Source of the DNA: Bolinopsis microptera
Lineage: Eukaryota > Ctenophora > Tentaculata > Lobata > Bolinopsidae
Reading direction: 5' to 3'
Assembly: GCF_026151205.1 (NCBI RefSeq)
Contig: NC_087083.1
Location: forward strand, 374,001-438,000
Length of the DNA: 64,000 nt
The position numbers were made by a program, and so were the translations under genes. Positions 1 through 12,600 of this stretch are shown here, one piece after another. The notes below the pieces were generated by a model that did no database searches, had not been told where the DNA came from, and saw nothing but the letters and a program-made list of their open reading frames with translations. Positions within the stretch are counted from its first letter, which is position 1; every line of letters starts with the position of its first letter.

Positions 1-51
1 GATGAGGCAAGTGGGGCAGCGTAATTCATCTGTCAAGAACAAATCTAACGG
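1..51 (+). CDS. Possible partial exon at window edge
   Basis: In frame 2 the first 51 bases are open and give a short basic, Ser/Asn-rich peptide (starting MRQVGQRNSS). They run into a plausible 5' splice site, GG|GTAACT, leaving phase 2. Nothing upstream is visible and no domain can be recognised, so this could be chance. It does not join in frame to the candidate exon near 3.4 kb. Confidence 0.18.
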
Positions 52-983
52 GTAACTAAACAAATCTTCCATTTCTTCTGTTGTAGTACCATCGGATAGA
101 GTAGCCCTTTGAGATTACCGAAAATTAAACTGTCCCTCCTGTCTTTTCCATCCAAAAATTCCAGCTTTCCCATCCTATATTAGGCTCATTATGTTCAATT
201 TTATCGCTCTAACTATAATAAATCTATAACATACGTCAAAAATGGTTCTTGCCCTATTAAACATATCAAAATTTGTGATAGTCTGATGAGACATCTGATC
301 AAGTTATTTGGGTTACTACGTGTAAACCTATCACACAAAACTACAATTGGTATAATGGATATCTTAAATGGTATTTCATTGTCACCACACGTAAGGTGAG
401 GGTCAAGAACCCATTAGTTTCATTATAGCTTGTATTGTTCTACGATACGATGGCAGAGTTTAAGGTGATAAAATGGTGGGGTTTAATGAAATCATCTGAT
501 TTATTTTCTTGTGAAATGGGGAGAGGGGGTTTAATGTTGAAAGGTTTCAAAAATATTGTGACCGATAATCACGATATGTAATCCTCGCTGAATATGTTCT
601 GTGTCAAGAGTAAAATATTTTAATAAGTTAGCATTTTGTCCATAACAATAATTATGCAGTGTACGTACACTGGCTCCTATTTATAAAATAAATGATGTCA
701 CTGATTTTTGCAAGCATTACCTGTCCTTCACACAAAGTTATAGAGCATTAAAATCTAAAACAGTATAACATCTTATTAAAACTTACTTACTGATAAAATT
801 GACAAAATTCAGCTCTCACAGCGGATTACACTCCTCTTACTCAGTGTTGCCTGCCACTAAGGATACAGAACATGTTGCTTTTAGTGTCTAGACAGGTGCT
901 TAACAAATTAGGAAATCCAGTCCCATATTAAGTATGGCAGTGTAGGTGTTTATTTACTCGTCATGTAGGCATGGCAAAGATAA
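52..983. other. AT-rich non-coding stretch
   Basis: No reading frame of useful length, no convincing paired splice sites and no repeat array. If the exon at the window edge is real, this is intron; otherwise it is intergenic. Confidence 0.5.
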
Positions 984-1121
984 GGGGTCGTTCACATATT
1001 ACGTAATCACTTTTTGGCCAATTTTAAACCCTCCTCCACAAACAGTTTTAGACATAGCTAAAATTACACTACCGTAATCATTTAGAAACCCCCTTTAGTC
1101 ATTACGTAATATGTGAACCAG
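984..1121. mobile_element. Palindromic MITE-like element
   Basis: An inverted repeat of about 20 bp (TTCACATATTACGTAAT near 991, its complement ending near 1119) flanks about 90 bp carrying short pyrimidine and purine tracts (AAACCCTCC, GAAACCCCC). The size and structure fit a miniature inverted-repeat transposable element. I could not find a clean TSD, so the exact ends and superfamily are open. Confidence 0.5.
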
Positions 1122-1712
1122 TGTTCTGATTACCTCGCCATCTGAACTATAACAGTTGGGTATTATAATGAGTGACTAATGTACTTATTATTATTACTAA
1201 TTATTACTAATGTACTTATTATTGCCTCACCAAGTGTCTTAAAGTGATTTAAAAGTATTGCAAAATTCAAAGCTGTCCTGTGATTGGAGGATAAGTGTGA
1301 TTCAGAGCTTATGATTGGAGGATTGGGACTATTATTATATTCTCTATCACTGTAGACTACTTATTTGCTAGCTATGTTGGAGAGCAATGAACACCATATT
1401 CTTAATATTAATATAATAAGCATAATTTAGTGGCCCTGTGACACCTGTGAAAATTTGATGTTGGGCTCTAAAATGCAACTTCAATTAGCACATTATGGTT
1501 TTAAAATGAAACTTTCATGTGCATTATATAAATCCCAGTAAATAATTAAGTAGATCACAAAATGCTCTGTAACATGTATAGATACCACACATTTTTACCG
1601 TGACTCTACATTGCATGCACAGTGTTACTATAATGTGAACACTCTATAATGTGTGTGAACACCTTAATACATCACAAAATAGTCTCCACTAACATATATT
1701 ACTATAGTTGTG
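1122..1712. other. AT-rich non-coding stretch
   Basis: Contains a small imperfect duplication (TGTACTTATTATT twice near 1180-1225) and two copies of a GTGATTGGAGGAT-like phrase near 1280-1320. No gene is seen. Confidence 0.4.
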
Positions 1713-1833
1713 TTACTGAATACTGAATACTGAATACTGAATACTGAATACTGAATACTGAATACTGAATACTGAATACTGAATACTGAATACTGAATAC
1801 CGAATACTGAATACTGAATACTGAATACTGAAC
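1713..1833. repeat. 7-bp microsatellite (ACTGAAT)n
   Basis: About 17 nearly perfect copies of ACTGAAT, with one C-for-T change near 1801. The 63-codon minus-strand frame across it is only a product of the repeat. Confidence 0.95.
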
Positions 1834-1939
1834 CATATTATAATGAATATTATCGTTACTAATATAGTATCTAATGATAGTTATCCAGAACAAGCTGATA
1901 AGTCGGTTAGTTAATTAGTGTGTAAAAACTGTCACAGCA

Positions 1940-2057
1940 ATGTCACGTGATGTGGTAAAGTGGTCACGTGATGTGACGTCATGTCACGTGATATGGTAAA
2001 GTGATCACGTGATGTGACGTCATGTCACGTGATATGGTAAAGTGATCACGTGATGTG
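1940..2057. repeat. 41-bp E-box repeat, about 3 copies
   Basis: Almost three units of 41 bp. Each holds two CACGTG palindromes and the first two also a TGACGTCA-type (CRE-like) palindrome. Units start at 1940, 1981 and 2022. Confidence 0.85.
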
Positions 2058-2585
2058 GCAGTTAGCCAAGCTGCGTGTGGTAGAAGGTAATCTTGATAAG
2101 TGGTCTGCTGTGAGCCTCTGAAAGCTCGTTGTTGGGTGACTTTAGAGCACAGAATATGTTATGAAGATAAAACATTTCTGAAGAAAAGTAAGCAAATAAT
2201 TTTCTTAAGAACGTGAGCACAATTAGGAGACATTTCGAAATGTTTGAGGACATTATGAATAGTTTAAGAGCAATAAACAATCAAAAATGTATCACCTTTT
2301 TGTGGTGAGTGAGACGAAGAGAGTTGGGATAACGGTATCAGAGTTTCAGCTCCATTGCCACAATCATAGAGCTCTGGTTACAATTTCACCCATAAAGTGT
2401 ATTTTATATACATTTTATTTTATTAGGGGCTTTTTATAGATGTGAGTGATGATCTTACGTATTTGCTAAGATATTAGGGAATGTCCTTGGATTAATTGAT
2501 TGGGCGCTATATTTACAGGTGATATTGGAAATTAATTAAAACGATGTATTACCATCCCCTATCTTACGAATGTGACCCTTACCAT

Positions 2586-2621
2586 CGTAATGTTTTATGA
2601 AGGAGTATTACTACCTGTGAA
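2586..2621 (+). repeat. Dispersed repeat copy (ATGAAGGAGTATT)
   Basis: A phrase of about 35 bp, CGTAATGTTTTATGAAGGAG followed by TATTACTACCTG, recurs with one change at 22066. Shorter reverse-complement relatives lie at 50164 and 50711. It looks like a fragment of a dispersed element; the full extent is not clear. Confidence 0.55.
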
Positions 2622-3393
2622 CCACAAAGCTAAAGAACTATCGGTAATCACGTGATCACAATTCCAGAACTCTCTACATCACGTGACAGAATGGGGTGCT
2701 GTGTCACGTGACTTAGTGTGGAGAGGAACACCTGTCAGTTCTTATCTGGTGCACGCAGAGAGAGAGAGAGAGAGTTTATATAAAGATATTGTATACTCAC
2801 ACTCACTCCAGGATTAGATTAATATCGACCAGATGCGATGCGTGTCACGTTATCATTACCTGATCTCTGATTGGTTGAGTTTTGATCACGTAGTTGGGGC
2901 GAGGGGTTGAGATTGGTGTGATGGTAGACACGTGGGCAGGACGGGTGGATGTGATTGGATTGAAGGTTGGTTTTATGGAGGGAGAGATATAGAGATATAG
3001 AGATGATACCCTTACTGGCCCCTGTCAGAAGCCAGGTAGTCGGGTAAATGAGGGAGCTGTCTAGTGTACATACCATTTATAAACACAGAATTTATATACA
3101 GAATTTATAAACACCATTTATAAACACCATTTTAAACACCATTTATAAACACACTGTCATATAAGGGATTGCTCACTTGTTACCTTAACCACATTTTGAT
3201 CACTTCAGATCCCCTCCCCCTTTGTACGCTAGTTAACACACAGTCATATCAGGGGCATGTCTAGTGTGTTTACACGACTTTAACGCATTGTCACTAGTAA
3301 CAACGTTACCCCAACTGCTACATCCTCTGTTGGGGCAGAGGCTATCACAACTGAGATATTGATGCGTCGACTGTGAAGCCTAGTATAGTATAG
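2622..3393. other. Non-coding region with E-boxes, CCAAT boxes and short repeats
   Basis: Holds CACGTG sites near 2648, 2679, 2704 and 2929, a short GA run near 2757-2774, ATTGG (reverse CCAAT) motifs near 2870 and 2952, and a few copies of TTATAAACACCA near 3078-3150. It could include a promoter, but no first exon can be pinned down. Confidence 0.35.
2841..2920 (+). repeat. Left copy of a duplicated CCAAT/E-box block flanking the satellite
   Basis: Matches 19705-19785 on the other side of the 15.5-kb satellite. Both contain CGTGTCACGT, then ATCTCTGATTGGTTGAGTTT, then a G-rich stretch and a second ATTGG. The copies differ by substitutions and small indels. Confidence 0.6.
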
Positions 3394-3546
3394 CTGCAAG
3401 AATCCGAAATAGAGGAGTTTATAATCTTCTTAGATAAGGACGAATTAGATAATAAGAAAATAAGAGAGGACAAATCCTACACTTTGGAACTTCTTAATTC
3501 ATGTGCTATGATGCTGCAGAGTGCAGAGTCTGTGTTAGAAATTTAG
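3394..3546 (+). CDS. Candidate terminal exon of an unidentified gene
   Basis: After a possible 3' splice site (TATAG at 3389-3393) there are 51 sense codons or stop in a charged, helix-like style: it begins LQESEIEEF, continues with FLDKDELDNKKIRED and ends SAESVLEI, then TAG. An in-frame TAG immediately upstream means it can only be coding if spliced. No domain is recognised and no partner exon with the right phase was found. It sits just left of the large satellite. Confidence 0.28.
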   Translation: MQESEIEEFIIFLDKDELDNKKIREDKSYTLELLNSCAMMLQSAESVLEI

Positions 3547-3689
3547 TAAAAAAACAGGAGCCTGTTCATTTGGAACCAGGAACCTGTTCATTTGATCCAT
3601 TCATTTTTTGCCGGATAACCACTGACAGGATTTCCTAAAGAGCTGACTCCCCAAATTTCAAGGCTATAACTCATTCAGGGGTGGGGTTC

Positions 3690-6600
3690 ATGCGACCCAC
3701 CCTGTCAGCTGCTGCAGGATCAGCACGTAGGATCCGCCCTGTCAGCTGGTGTAGGATCAGTACGTAGGATCCACCCTGTCAGCTGCTGTAGGATCAGTAC
3801 GTAGGATCCGCCCTGTCAGCTGGTGTAGGATCAGCACGTAGGATCCACCCTGTCAGCTGCTGTAGGATCAGCACGTAGGATCCACCCTGTCAGCTGCTGC
3901 AGGATCAGCACGTAGGATCCACCCTGTCAGCTGGTGTAGGATCAGCACGTAGGATCCACCCTGTCAGCTGCTGCAGGATCAGCACGTAGGATCCACCCTG
4001 TCAGCTGCTGCAGGATCAGCACGTAGGATCCACCCTGTCAGCTGGTGTAGGATCAGTACGTAGGATCCACCCTGTCAGCTGCTGCAGGATCAACACGTAG
4101 GATCCACCCTGTCAGCTGGTGTAGGATCAGTACGTAGGATCCACCCTGTCAGCTGGTGTAGGATCAGTACGTAGGATCCACCCTGTCAGCTGCTGCAGGA
4201 TCAGCACGTAGGGTCCACCCTGTCAGCTGCTGCAGGATCAGCACGTAGGATCCGCCCTGTCAGCTGCTGCAGGATCAGCACGTAGGATCCACCCTGTCAG
4301 CTGCTGTAGGATCAGCACGTAGGATCCACCCTGTCAGCTGCTGTAGGATCAGTACGTAGGATCCACCCTGTCAGCTGCTGCAGGATCAGCACGTAGGATC
4401 CACCCTGTCCAGCTGGTGTAGGATCAGTACGTAGGATCCACCCTGTCAGCTGCTGCAGGATCAGCACGTAGGATCCACCCTGTCAGCCGGTGTAGGATCA
4501 GCACGTAGGATCCACCCTGTCAGCTGGTGTAGGATCAGCACGTAGGATCCACCCTGTCAGCTGCTGTAGGATCAGCACGTAGGATCCACCCTGTCAGCTG
4601 CTGCAGGATCAGTACGTAGGATCCACCCTGTCAGCTGCTGTAGGATCAGCACGTAGGATCCATCCTGTCAGCTGCTGCAGGATCAGCACGTAGGATCCAC
4701 CCTGTCAGCTGGTGTAGGATCAGCACGTAGGATCCACCCAGTCAGCTGCTGCAGGATCAGCACGTAGGTACCACCCTGTCAGCGGGTGCAGGATCAGCAC
4801 GTAGGATCCACCCTGTCAGCTGCTGTAGGATCAGTACGTAGGATCCACCCTGTCAGCTGCTGCAGGATCAGCACGTAGGATCCACCCTGTCAGCTGCTGT
4901 AGGATCAGCACGTAGGATCCACCCTGTCAGCTGCTGCAGGATCAGCACGTAGGATCCACCCTGTCAGCTGGTGTAGGATCAGCACGTAGGATCCACCCAG
5001 TCAGCTGCTGCAGGATCAGCACGTAGGTACCACCCTGTCAGCTGGTGCAGGATCAGCACGTAGGATCCACCCTGTCAGCTGCTGCAGGATCAGCACGTAG
5101 GATCCACCCTGTCAGCTGCTGCAGGATCAGTACGTAGGATCCACCCTGTCAGCTGCTGCAGGATCAGCACGTAGGATCCACCCTGTCAGCTGGTGTAGGA
5201 TCAGCACGTAGGATCCACCCTGTCAGCTGCTGCAGGATCAGTACGTAGGATCTACCCTGTCAGCTGGTGCAGGATCAGTACGTAGGATCCACCCTGTCAG
5301 CTGCTGCAGGATCAGTACGTAGGATCTACCGTGTCAGCTGGTGTAGGATCAGCACGTAGGATCCACCCTGTCAGCTGCTGCAGGATCAGTACGTAGGATC
5401 TACCCTGTCAGCTGGTGTAGGATCAGCACGTAGGATCCACCCTGTCAGCTGCTGCAGGATCAGTACGTAGGATCTACCCTGTCAGCTGGTGTAGGATCAG
5501 CACGTAGGATCCACCCTGTCAGCTGCTGCAGAATCAGTACGTAGGATCTACCCTGTCAGCTGGTGTAGGATCAGCACGTAGGATCCACCCTGTCAGCTGC
5601 TGCAGGATCAGTACGTAGGATCCACCCTGTCAGCTGGTGTAGGATCAGTACGTAGGATCCACCCTGTCAGCTGCTGTATGATCAGTAGGTAGGATCCACC
5701 CTGTCAGTTGGTGTATGATCAGTACGTAGGATCCACCCTGTCAGCTGCTGTATGATCAGTACGTAGGATCCACCCTGTCAGCTGCTGTATGATCAGTAGG
5801 TAGGATCCACCCTGTCAGCTGATGTAGGATCAGTACGTAGGATCCACCCTGTCAGCTGCTGCAGGATCAGCACGTAGGATCCACCCTGTCAGCTGGTGTA
5901 GGATCAGCACGTAGGATCCACCCTGTCAGCTGCTGTAGGATCAGTACGTAGGATCCACCCTGTCAGCTGCTGCAGGATCAGCACGTAGGATCCACCCTGT
6001 CAGCTGCTGCAGGATCAGTACGTAGGATCCACCCTGTCAGCTGGTGCAGGATCAGTACGTAGGATCCACCCTGTCAGCTGCTGCAGGATCAGCACGTAGG
6101 ATCCACCCTGTCAGCTGCTGTAGGATCAGCACGTAGGATCCACCCTGTCAGCTGCTGTAGGATCAGCACGTAGGATCCACCCTGTCAGCTGCTGTAGGAT
6201 CAGTACGTAGGATCCACCCTGTCAGCTGCTGCAGGATCAGCACGTAGGATCCACCCTGTCAGCTGCTGCAGGATCAGTACGTAGGGTCCACCCTGTCAGC
6301 TGGTGCAGGATCAGCACGTAGGATCCACCCTGTCAGCTGCTGCAGGATCAGCACGTAGGATCCACCCTGTCAGCTGCTGTAGGATCAGCACGTAGGATCC
6401 ACCCTGTCAGCTGGTGTATGATCAGTAGGTAGGATCCACCCTGTCAGCTGCTGCAGGATCAGTACGTAGGATCCACCCTGTCAGCTGGTGTAGTATCAGC
6501 ACGTAGGATCCACCCTGTCAGCTGCTGCAGGATCAGCACGTAGGATCCACCCTGTCAGCTGCTGTAGGATCAGCACGTAGGATCCACCCTGTCAGCTGGT

Positions 6601-9600
6601 GTAGGATCAGTACGTAGGATCCACCCTGTCAGCTGGTGTAGGATCAGCACGTAGGATCCGCCCTGTCAGCTGCTGTAGGATCAGTACGTAGGATCCACCC
6701 TGTCAGCTGGTGTAGGATCAGCACGTAGGATCCACCCTGTCAGCTGCTGCAGGATCAGTACATAGGATCCACCCTGTCAGCTGCTGTAGGATCAGCACGT
6801 AGGATCCGCCCTGTCAGCTGCTGTAGGATCAGCACGTAGGATCCACCCTGTCAGCTGCTGCAGGATCAGTACGTAGGATCCACCCTGTCAGCTGCTGCAG
6901 GATCAGCACGTAGGATCCACCCTGTCAGCTGGTGTAGGATCAGCACGTAGGATCCACCCTGTCAGCTGCTGCAGGATCAGTACGTAGGATCTACCCTGTC
7001 AGCTGGTGCAGGATCAGTACGTAGGATCCACCCTGTCAGCTGCTGCAGGATCAGTACGTAGGATCTACCGTGTCAGCTGGTGTAGGATCAGCACGTAGGA
7101 TCCACCCTGTCAGCTGCTGCAGGATCAGTACGTAGGATCTACCCTGTCAGCTGGTGTAGGATCAGCACGTAGGATCCACCCTGTCAGCTGCTGCAGGATC
7201 AGTACGTAGGATCTACCCTGTCAGCTGGTGTAGGATCAGCACGTAGGATCCACCCTGTCAGCTGCTGCAGAATCAGTACGTAGGATCTACCCTGTCAGCT
7301 GGTGTAGGATCAGCACGTAGGATCCACCCTGTCAGCTGCTGCAGGATCAGTACGTAGGATCCACCCTGTCAGCTGGTGTAGGATCAGTACGTAGGATCCA
7401 CCCTGTCAGCTGCTGTATGATCAGTAGGTAGGATCCACCCTGTCAGTTGGTGTATGATCAGTACGTAGGATCCACCCTGTCAGCTGCTGTATGATCAGTA
7501 CGTAGGATCCACCCTGTCAGCTGCTGTATGATCAGTAGGTAGGATCCACCCTGTCAGCTGATGTAGGATCAGTACGTAGGATCCACCCTGTCAGCTGCTG
7601 CAGGATCAGCACGTAGGATCCACCCTGTCAGCTGGTGTAGGATCAGCACGTAGGATCCACCCTGTCAGCTGCTGTAGGATCAGTACGTAGGATCCACCCT
7701 GTCAGCTGCTGCAGGATCAGCACGTAGGATCCACCCTGTCAGCTGCTGCAGGATCAGTACGTAGGATCCACCCTGTCAGCTGGTGCAGGATCAGTACGTA
7801 GGATCCACCCTGTCAGCTGCTGCAGGATCAGCACGTAGGATCCACCCTGTCAGCTGCTGTAGGATCAGCACGTAGGATCCACCCTGTCAGCTGCTGTAGG
7901 ATCAGCACGTAGGATCCACCCTGTCAGCTGCTGTAGGATCAGTACGTAGGATCCACCCTGTCAGCTGCTGCAGGATCAGCACGTAGGATCCACCCTGTCA
8001 GCTGCTGCAGGATCAGTACGTAGGGTCCACCCTGTCAGCTGGTGCAGGATCAGCACGTAGGATCCACCCTGTCAGCTGCTGCAGGATCAGCACGTAGGAT
8101 CCACCCTGTCAGCTGCTGTAGGATCAGCACGTAGGATCCACCCTGTCAGCTGGTGTATGATCAGTAGGTAGGATCCACCCTGTCAGCTGCTGCAGGATCA
8201 GTACGTAGGATCCACCCTGTCAGCTGGTGTAGTATCAGCACGTAGGATCCACCCTGTCAGCTGCTGCAGGATCAGCACGTAGGATCCACCCTGTCAGCTG
8301 CTGTAGGATCAGCACGTAGGATCCACCCTGTCAGCTGGTGTAGGATCAGTACGTAGGATCCACCCTGTCAGCTGGTGTAGGATCAGCACGTAGGATCCGC
8401 CCTGTCAGCTGCTGTAGGATCAGTACGTAGGATCCACCCTGTCAGCTGGTGTAGGATCAGCACGTAGGATCCACCCTGTCAGCTGCTGCAGGATCAGTAC
8501 ATAGGATCCACCCTGTCAGCTGCTGTAGGATCAGCACGTAGGATCCACCCTGTCAGCTGCTGTAGGATCAGCACGTAGGATCCACCCTGTCAGCTGCTGC
8601 AGGATCAGCACGTAGGATCCACCCTGTCAGCTGCTGTAGAATCAGTACGTAGGATCCACCCTGTCAGCTGGTGTAGGATCAGCACGTAGGATCCACCCTG
8701 TCAGCTGCTGCAGGATCAGTACGTAGGATCCACCCTGTCAGCTGCTGTAGGATCAGCACGTAGGATCCACCCTGTCAGCTGGTGTAGGATCAGTACGTAG
8801 GATCCACCCTGTCAGCTGGTGTAGGATCAGCACGTAGGATCCACCCTGTCAGCTGCTGCAGGATCAGTACGTAGGATCCACCCTGTCAGCTGGTGTAGTA
8901 TCAGCACGTATGATCCACCCTGTCAGCTGCTGCAGGATCAGTACGTAGGATCCACCCTGTCAGCTGCTGTAGGATCAGTACGTAGGATCCACCCTGTCAG
9001 CTGCTGTAGGATCAGCACGTAGGATCCACCCTCTCAGCTGCTGTAGGATCAGCACGTAGGATCCACCCTGTCAGCTGCTGCAGGATCAGTACGTAGGATC
9101 CACCCTGTCAGCTGGTGTAGGATCAGCACGTAGGATCCGCCCTGTCAGCTGCTGCATGATCAGTACGTAGGATCCACCCTGTCAGCTGCTGTAGGATCAG
9201 CACGTAGGATCCACCCTGTCAGCTGCTGTAGGATCAGCACGTAGGATCCACCCTGTCAGCTGCTGCAGGTTCAGCACGTAGGATCCACCCTGTCAGCTGC
9301 TGTATGATCAGCACGTAGGATCCACCCTGTCAGCTGCTGCAGGATCAGCACGTAGGATCCACCCTGTCAGCTGCTGTAGGATCAGCACGTAGGATCCACC
9401 CTGTCAGCTGCTGCAGGATCAGCACGTAGGATCCACCCTGTCAGCTGCTGCAGGATCAGTACGTAGGATCCACCCTGTCAGCTGCTGTAGGATCAGTACG
9501 TAGGACCCACCCTGTCAGCTGGTGCAGGATCAGCACGTAGGATCCACCCTGTCAGCTGGTGCAGGATCAGCACGTAGGATCCACCCTGTCAGCTGCTGCA

Positions 9601-12600
9601 GGATCAGCACGTAGGATCCACCCTGTCAGCTGCTGTAGGATCAGCACGTAGGATCCACCCTGTCAGCTGCTGCAGGATCAGCACGTAGGATCCACCCTGT
9701 CAGCTGCTGCAGGATCAGTACGTAGGATCCACCCTGTCAGCTGCTGTAGGATCAGTACGTAGGATCCACCCTGTCAGCTGCTGTAGGATCAGTACGTAGG
9801 ATCCACCCTGTCAGCTGGTGCAGGATCAGCACGTAGGATCCACCCTGTCAGCTGCTGCAGGATCAGCACGTAGGATCCGCCCTGTCAGCTGCTGCAGGAT
9901 CAGTACGTAGGATGCACCCTGTCAGCTGGTGCAGGATCAGCACGTAGGATCCACCCTGTCAGCTGCTGTAGGATCAGCACGTAGGATCCACCAAGTCAGC
10001 TGCTGTAGGATCAGCACGTAGGATCCACCCTGTCAGCTGCTGCAGGATCAGCACGTAGGATCCACCCTGTCAGCTGGTGTAGGATCAGTACGTAGGATCC
10101 ACCCTGTCAGCTGCTGCAGGATCAGTATGTAGGATCCACCCTGTCAGCTGCTGCAGGATCAGCACGTAGGATCCACCCTGTCAGCTGCTGTAGGATCAGC
10201 ACGTAGGATCCACCCTGTCAGCTGCTGTAGGATCAGCACGTAGGATCCACCCTGTCAGCTGCTGTAGGATCAGCACGTAGGATCCACCCTGTCAGCTGCT
10301 GCAGGATCAGTACGTAGGATCCACCCTGCCAGCTGGTGCAGGATCAGCACGTAGGATCCACCCTGTCCAGCTGCTGCAGGATCAGCACGTAGGATCCACC
10401 CTGTCAGCTGCTGCAGGATCAGCACGTAGGATCCACCCTGTCAGCTGCTGTAGGATCAGCACGTAGGATCCACCCTGTCAGCTGCTGTAGGATCAGTACG
10501 TAGGATCCACCCTGTCAGCTGCTGTAGGATCAGTACGTAGGATCCACCCTGTCAGCTGCTGCAGGATCAGCACGTAGGATCCACCCTGTCAGCTGCTGCA
10601 GGATCAGCACGTAGGATCCACCCAGTCAGCTGCTGCAGGATCAGCACGTAGGTACCACCCTGTCAGCGGGTGCAGGATCAGCACGTAGGATCCACCCTGT
10701 CAGCTGCTGTAGGATCAGTACGTAGGATCCACCCTGTCAGCTGCTGCAGGATCAGCACGTAGGATCCACCCTGTCAGCTGCTGTAGGATCAGCACGTAGG
10801 ATCCACCCTGTCAGCTGCTGCAGGATCAGCACGTAGGATCCACCCTGTCAGCTGGTGTAGGATCAGCACGTAGGATCCACCCAGTCAGCTGCTGCAGGAT
10901 CAGCACGTAGGTACCACCCTGTCAGCTGGTGCAGGATCAGCACGTAGGATCCACCCTGTCAGCTGCTGCAGGATCAGCACGTAGGATCCACCCTGTCAGC
11001 TGCTGCAGGATCAGTACGTAGGATCCACCCTGTCAGCTGCTGCAGGATCAGCACGTAGGATCCACCCTGTCAGCTGGTGTAGGATCAGCACGTAGGATCC
11101 ACCCTGTCAGCTGCTGCAGGATCAGTACGTAGGATCTACCCTGTCAGCTGGTGCAGGATCAGTACGTAGGATCCACCCTGTCAGCTGCTGCAGGATCAGT
11201 ACGTAGGATCTACCGTGTCAGCTGGTGTAGGATCAGCACGTAGGATCCACCCTGTCAGCTGCTGCAGGATCAGTACGTAGGATCTACCCTGTCAGCTGGT
11301 GTAGGATCAGCACGTAGGATCCACCCTGTCAGCTGCTGCAGGATCAGTACGTAGGATCTACCCTGTCAGCTGGTGTAGGATCAGCACGTAGGATCCACCC
11401 TGTCAGCTGCTGCAGAATCAGTACGTAGGATCTACCCTGTCAGCTGGTGTAGGATCAGCACGTAGGATCCACCCTGTCAGCTGCTGCAGGATCAGTACGT
11501 AGGATCCACCCTGTCAGCTGGTGTAGGATCAGTACGTAGGATCCACCCTGTCAGCTGCTGTATGATCAGTAGGTAGGATCCACCCTGTCAGCTGGTGTAT
11601 GATCAGTACGTAGGATCCACCCTGTCAGCTGCTGTATGATCAGTACGTAGGAACCACCCTGTCAGCTGCTGTATGATCAGTAGGTAGGATCCACCCTGTC
11701 AGCTGGTGTAGGATCAGTACGTAGGATCCACCCTGTCAGCTGCTGCAGGATCAGCACGTAGGATCCACCCTGTCAGCTAGTGTAGGATCAGCACGTAGGA
11801 TCCACCCTGTCAGCTGCTGTAGGATCAGTACGTAGGATCCACCCTGTCAGCTGCTGCAGGATCAGCACGTAGGATCCACCCTGTCAGCTGCTGCAGGATC
11901 AGTACGTAGGATCCACCCTGTCAGCTGGTGCAGGATCAGTACGTAGGATCCACCCTGTCAGCTGCTGCAGGATCAGCACGTAGGATCCACCCTGTCAGCT
12001 GCTGTAGGATCAGCACGTAGGATCCACCCTGTCAGCTGCTGTAGGATCAGCACGTAGGATCCACCCTGTCAGCTGCTGTAGGATCAGTACGTAGGATCCA
12101 CCCTGTCAGCTGCTGCAGGATCAGCACGTAGGATCCACCCTGTCAGCTGCTGCAGGATCAGTACGTAGGGTCCACCCTGTCAGCTGGTGCAGGATCAGCA
12201 CGTAGGATCCACCCTGTCAGCTGCTGCAGGATCAGCACGTAGGATCCACCCTGTCAGCTGCTGTAGGATCAGCACGTAGGATCCACCCTGTCAGCTGGTG
12301 TATGATCAGTAGGTAGGATCCACCCTGTCAGCTGCTGCAGGATCAGTACGTAGGATCCACCCTGTCAGCTGGTGTAGTATCAGCACGTAGGATCCACCCT
12401 GTCAGCTGCTGCAGGATCAGCACGTAGGATCCACCCTGTCAGCTGCTGTAGGATCAGCACGTAGGATCCACCCTGTCAGCTGGTGTAGGATCAGTACGTA
12501 GGATCCACCCTGTCAGCTGGTGTAGGATCAGCACGTAGGATCCGCCCTGTCAGCTGCTGTAGGATCAGTACGTAGGATCCACCCTGTCAGCTGGTGTAGG

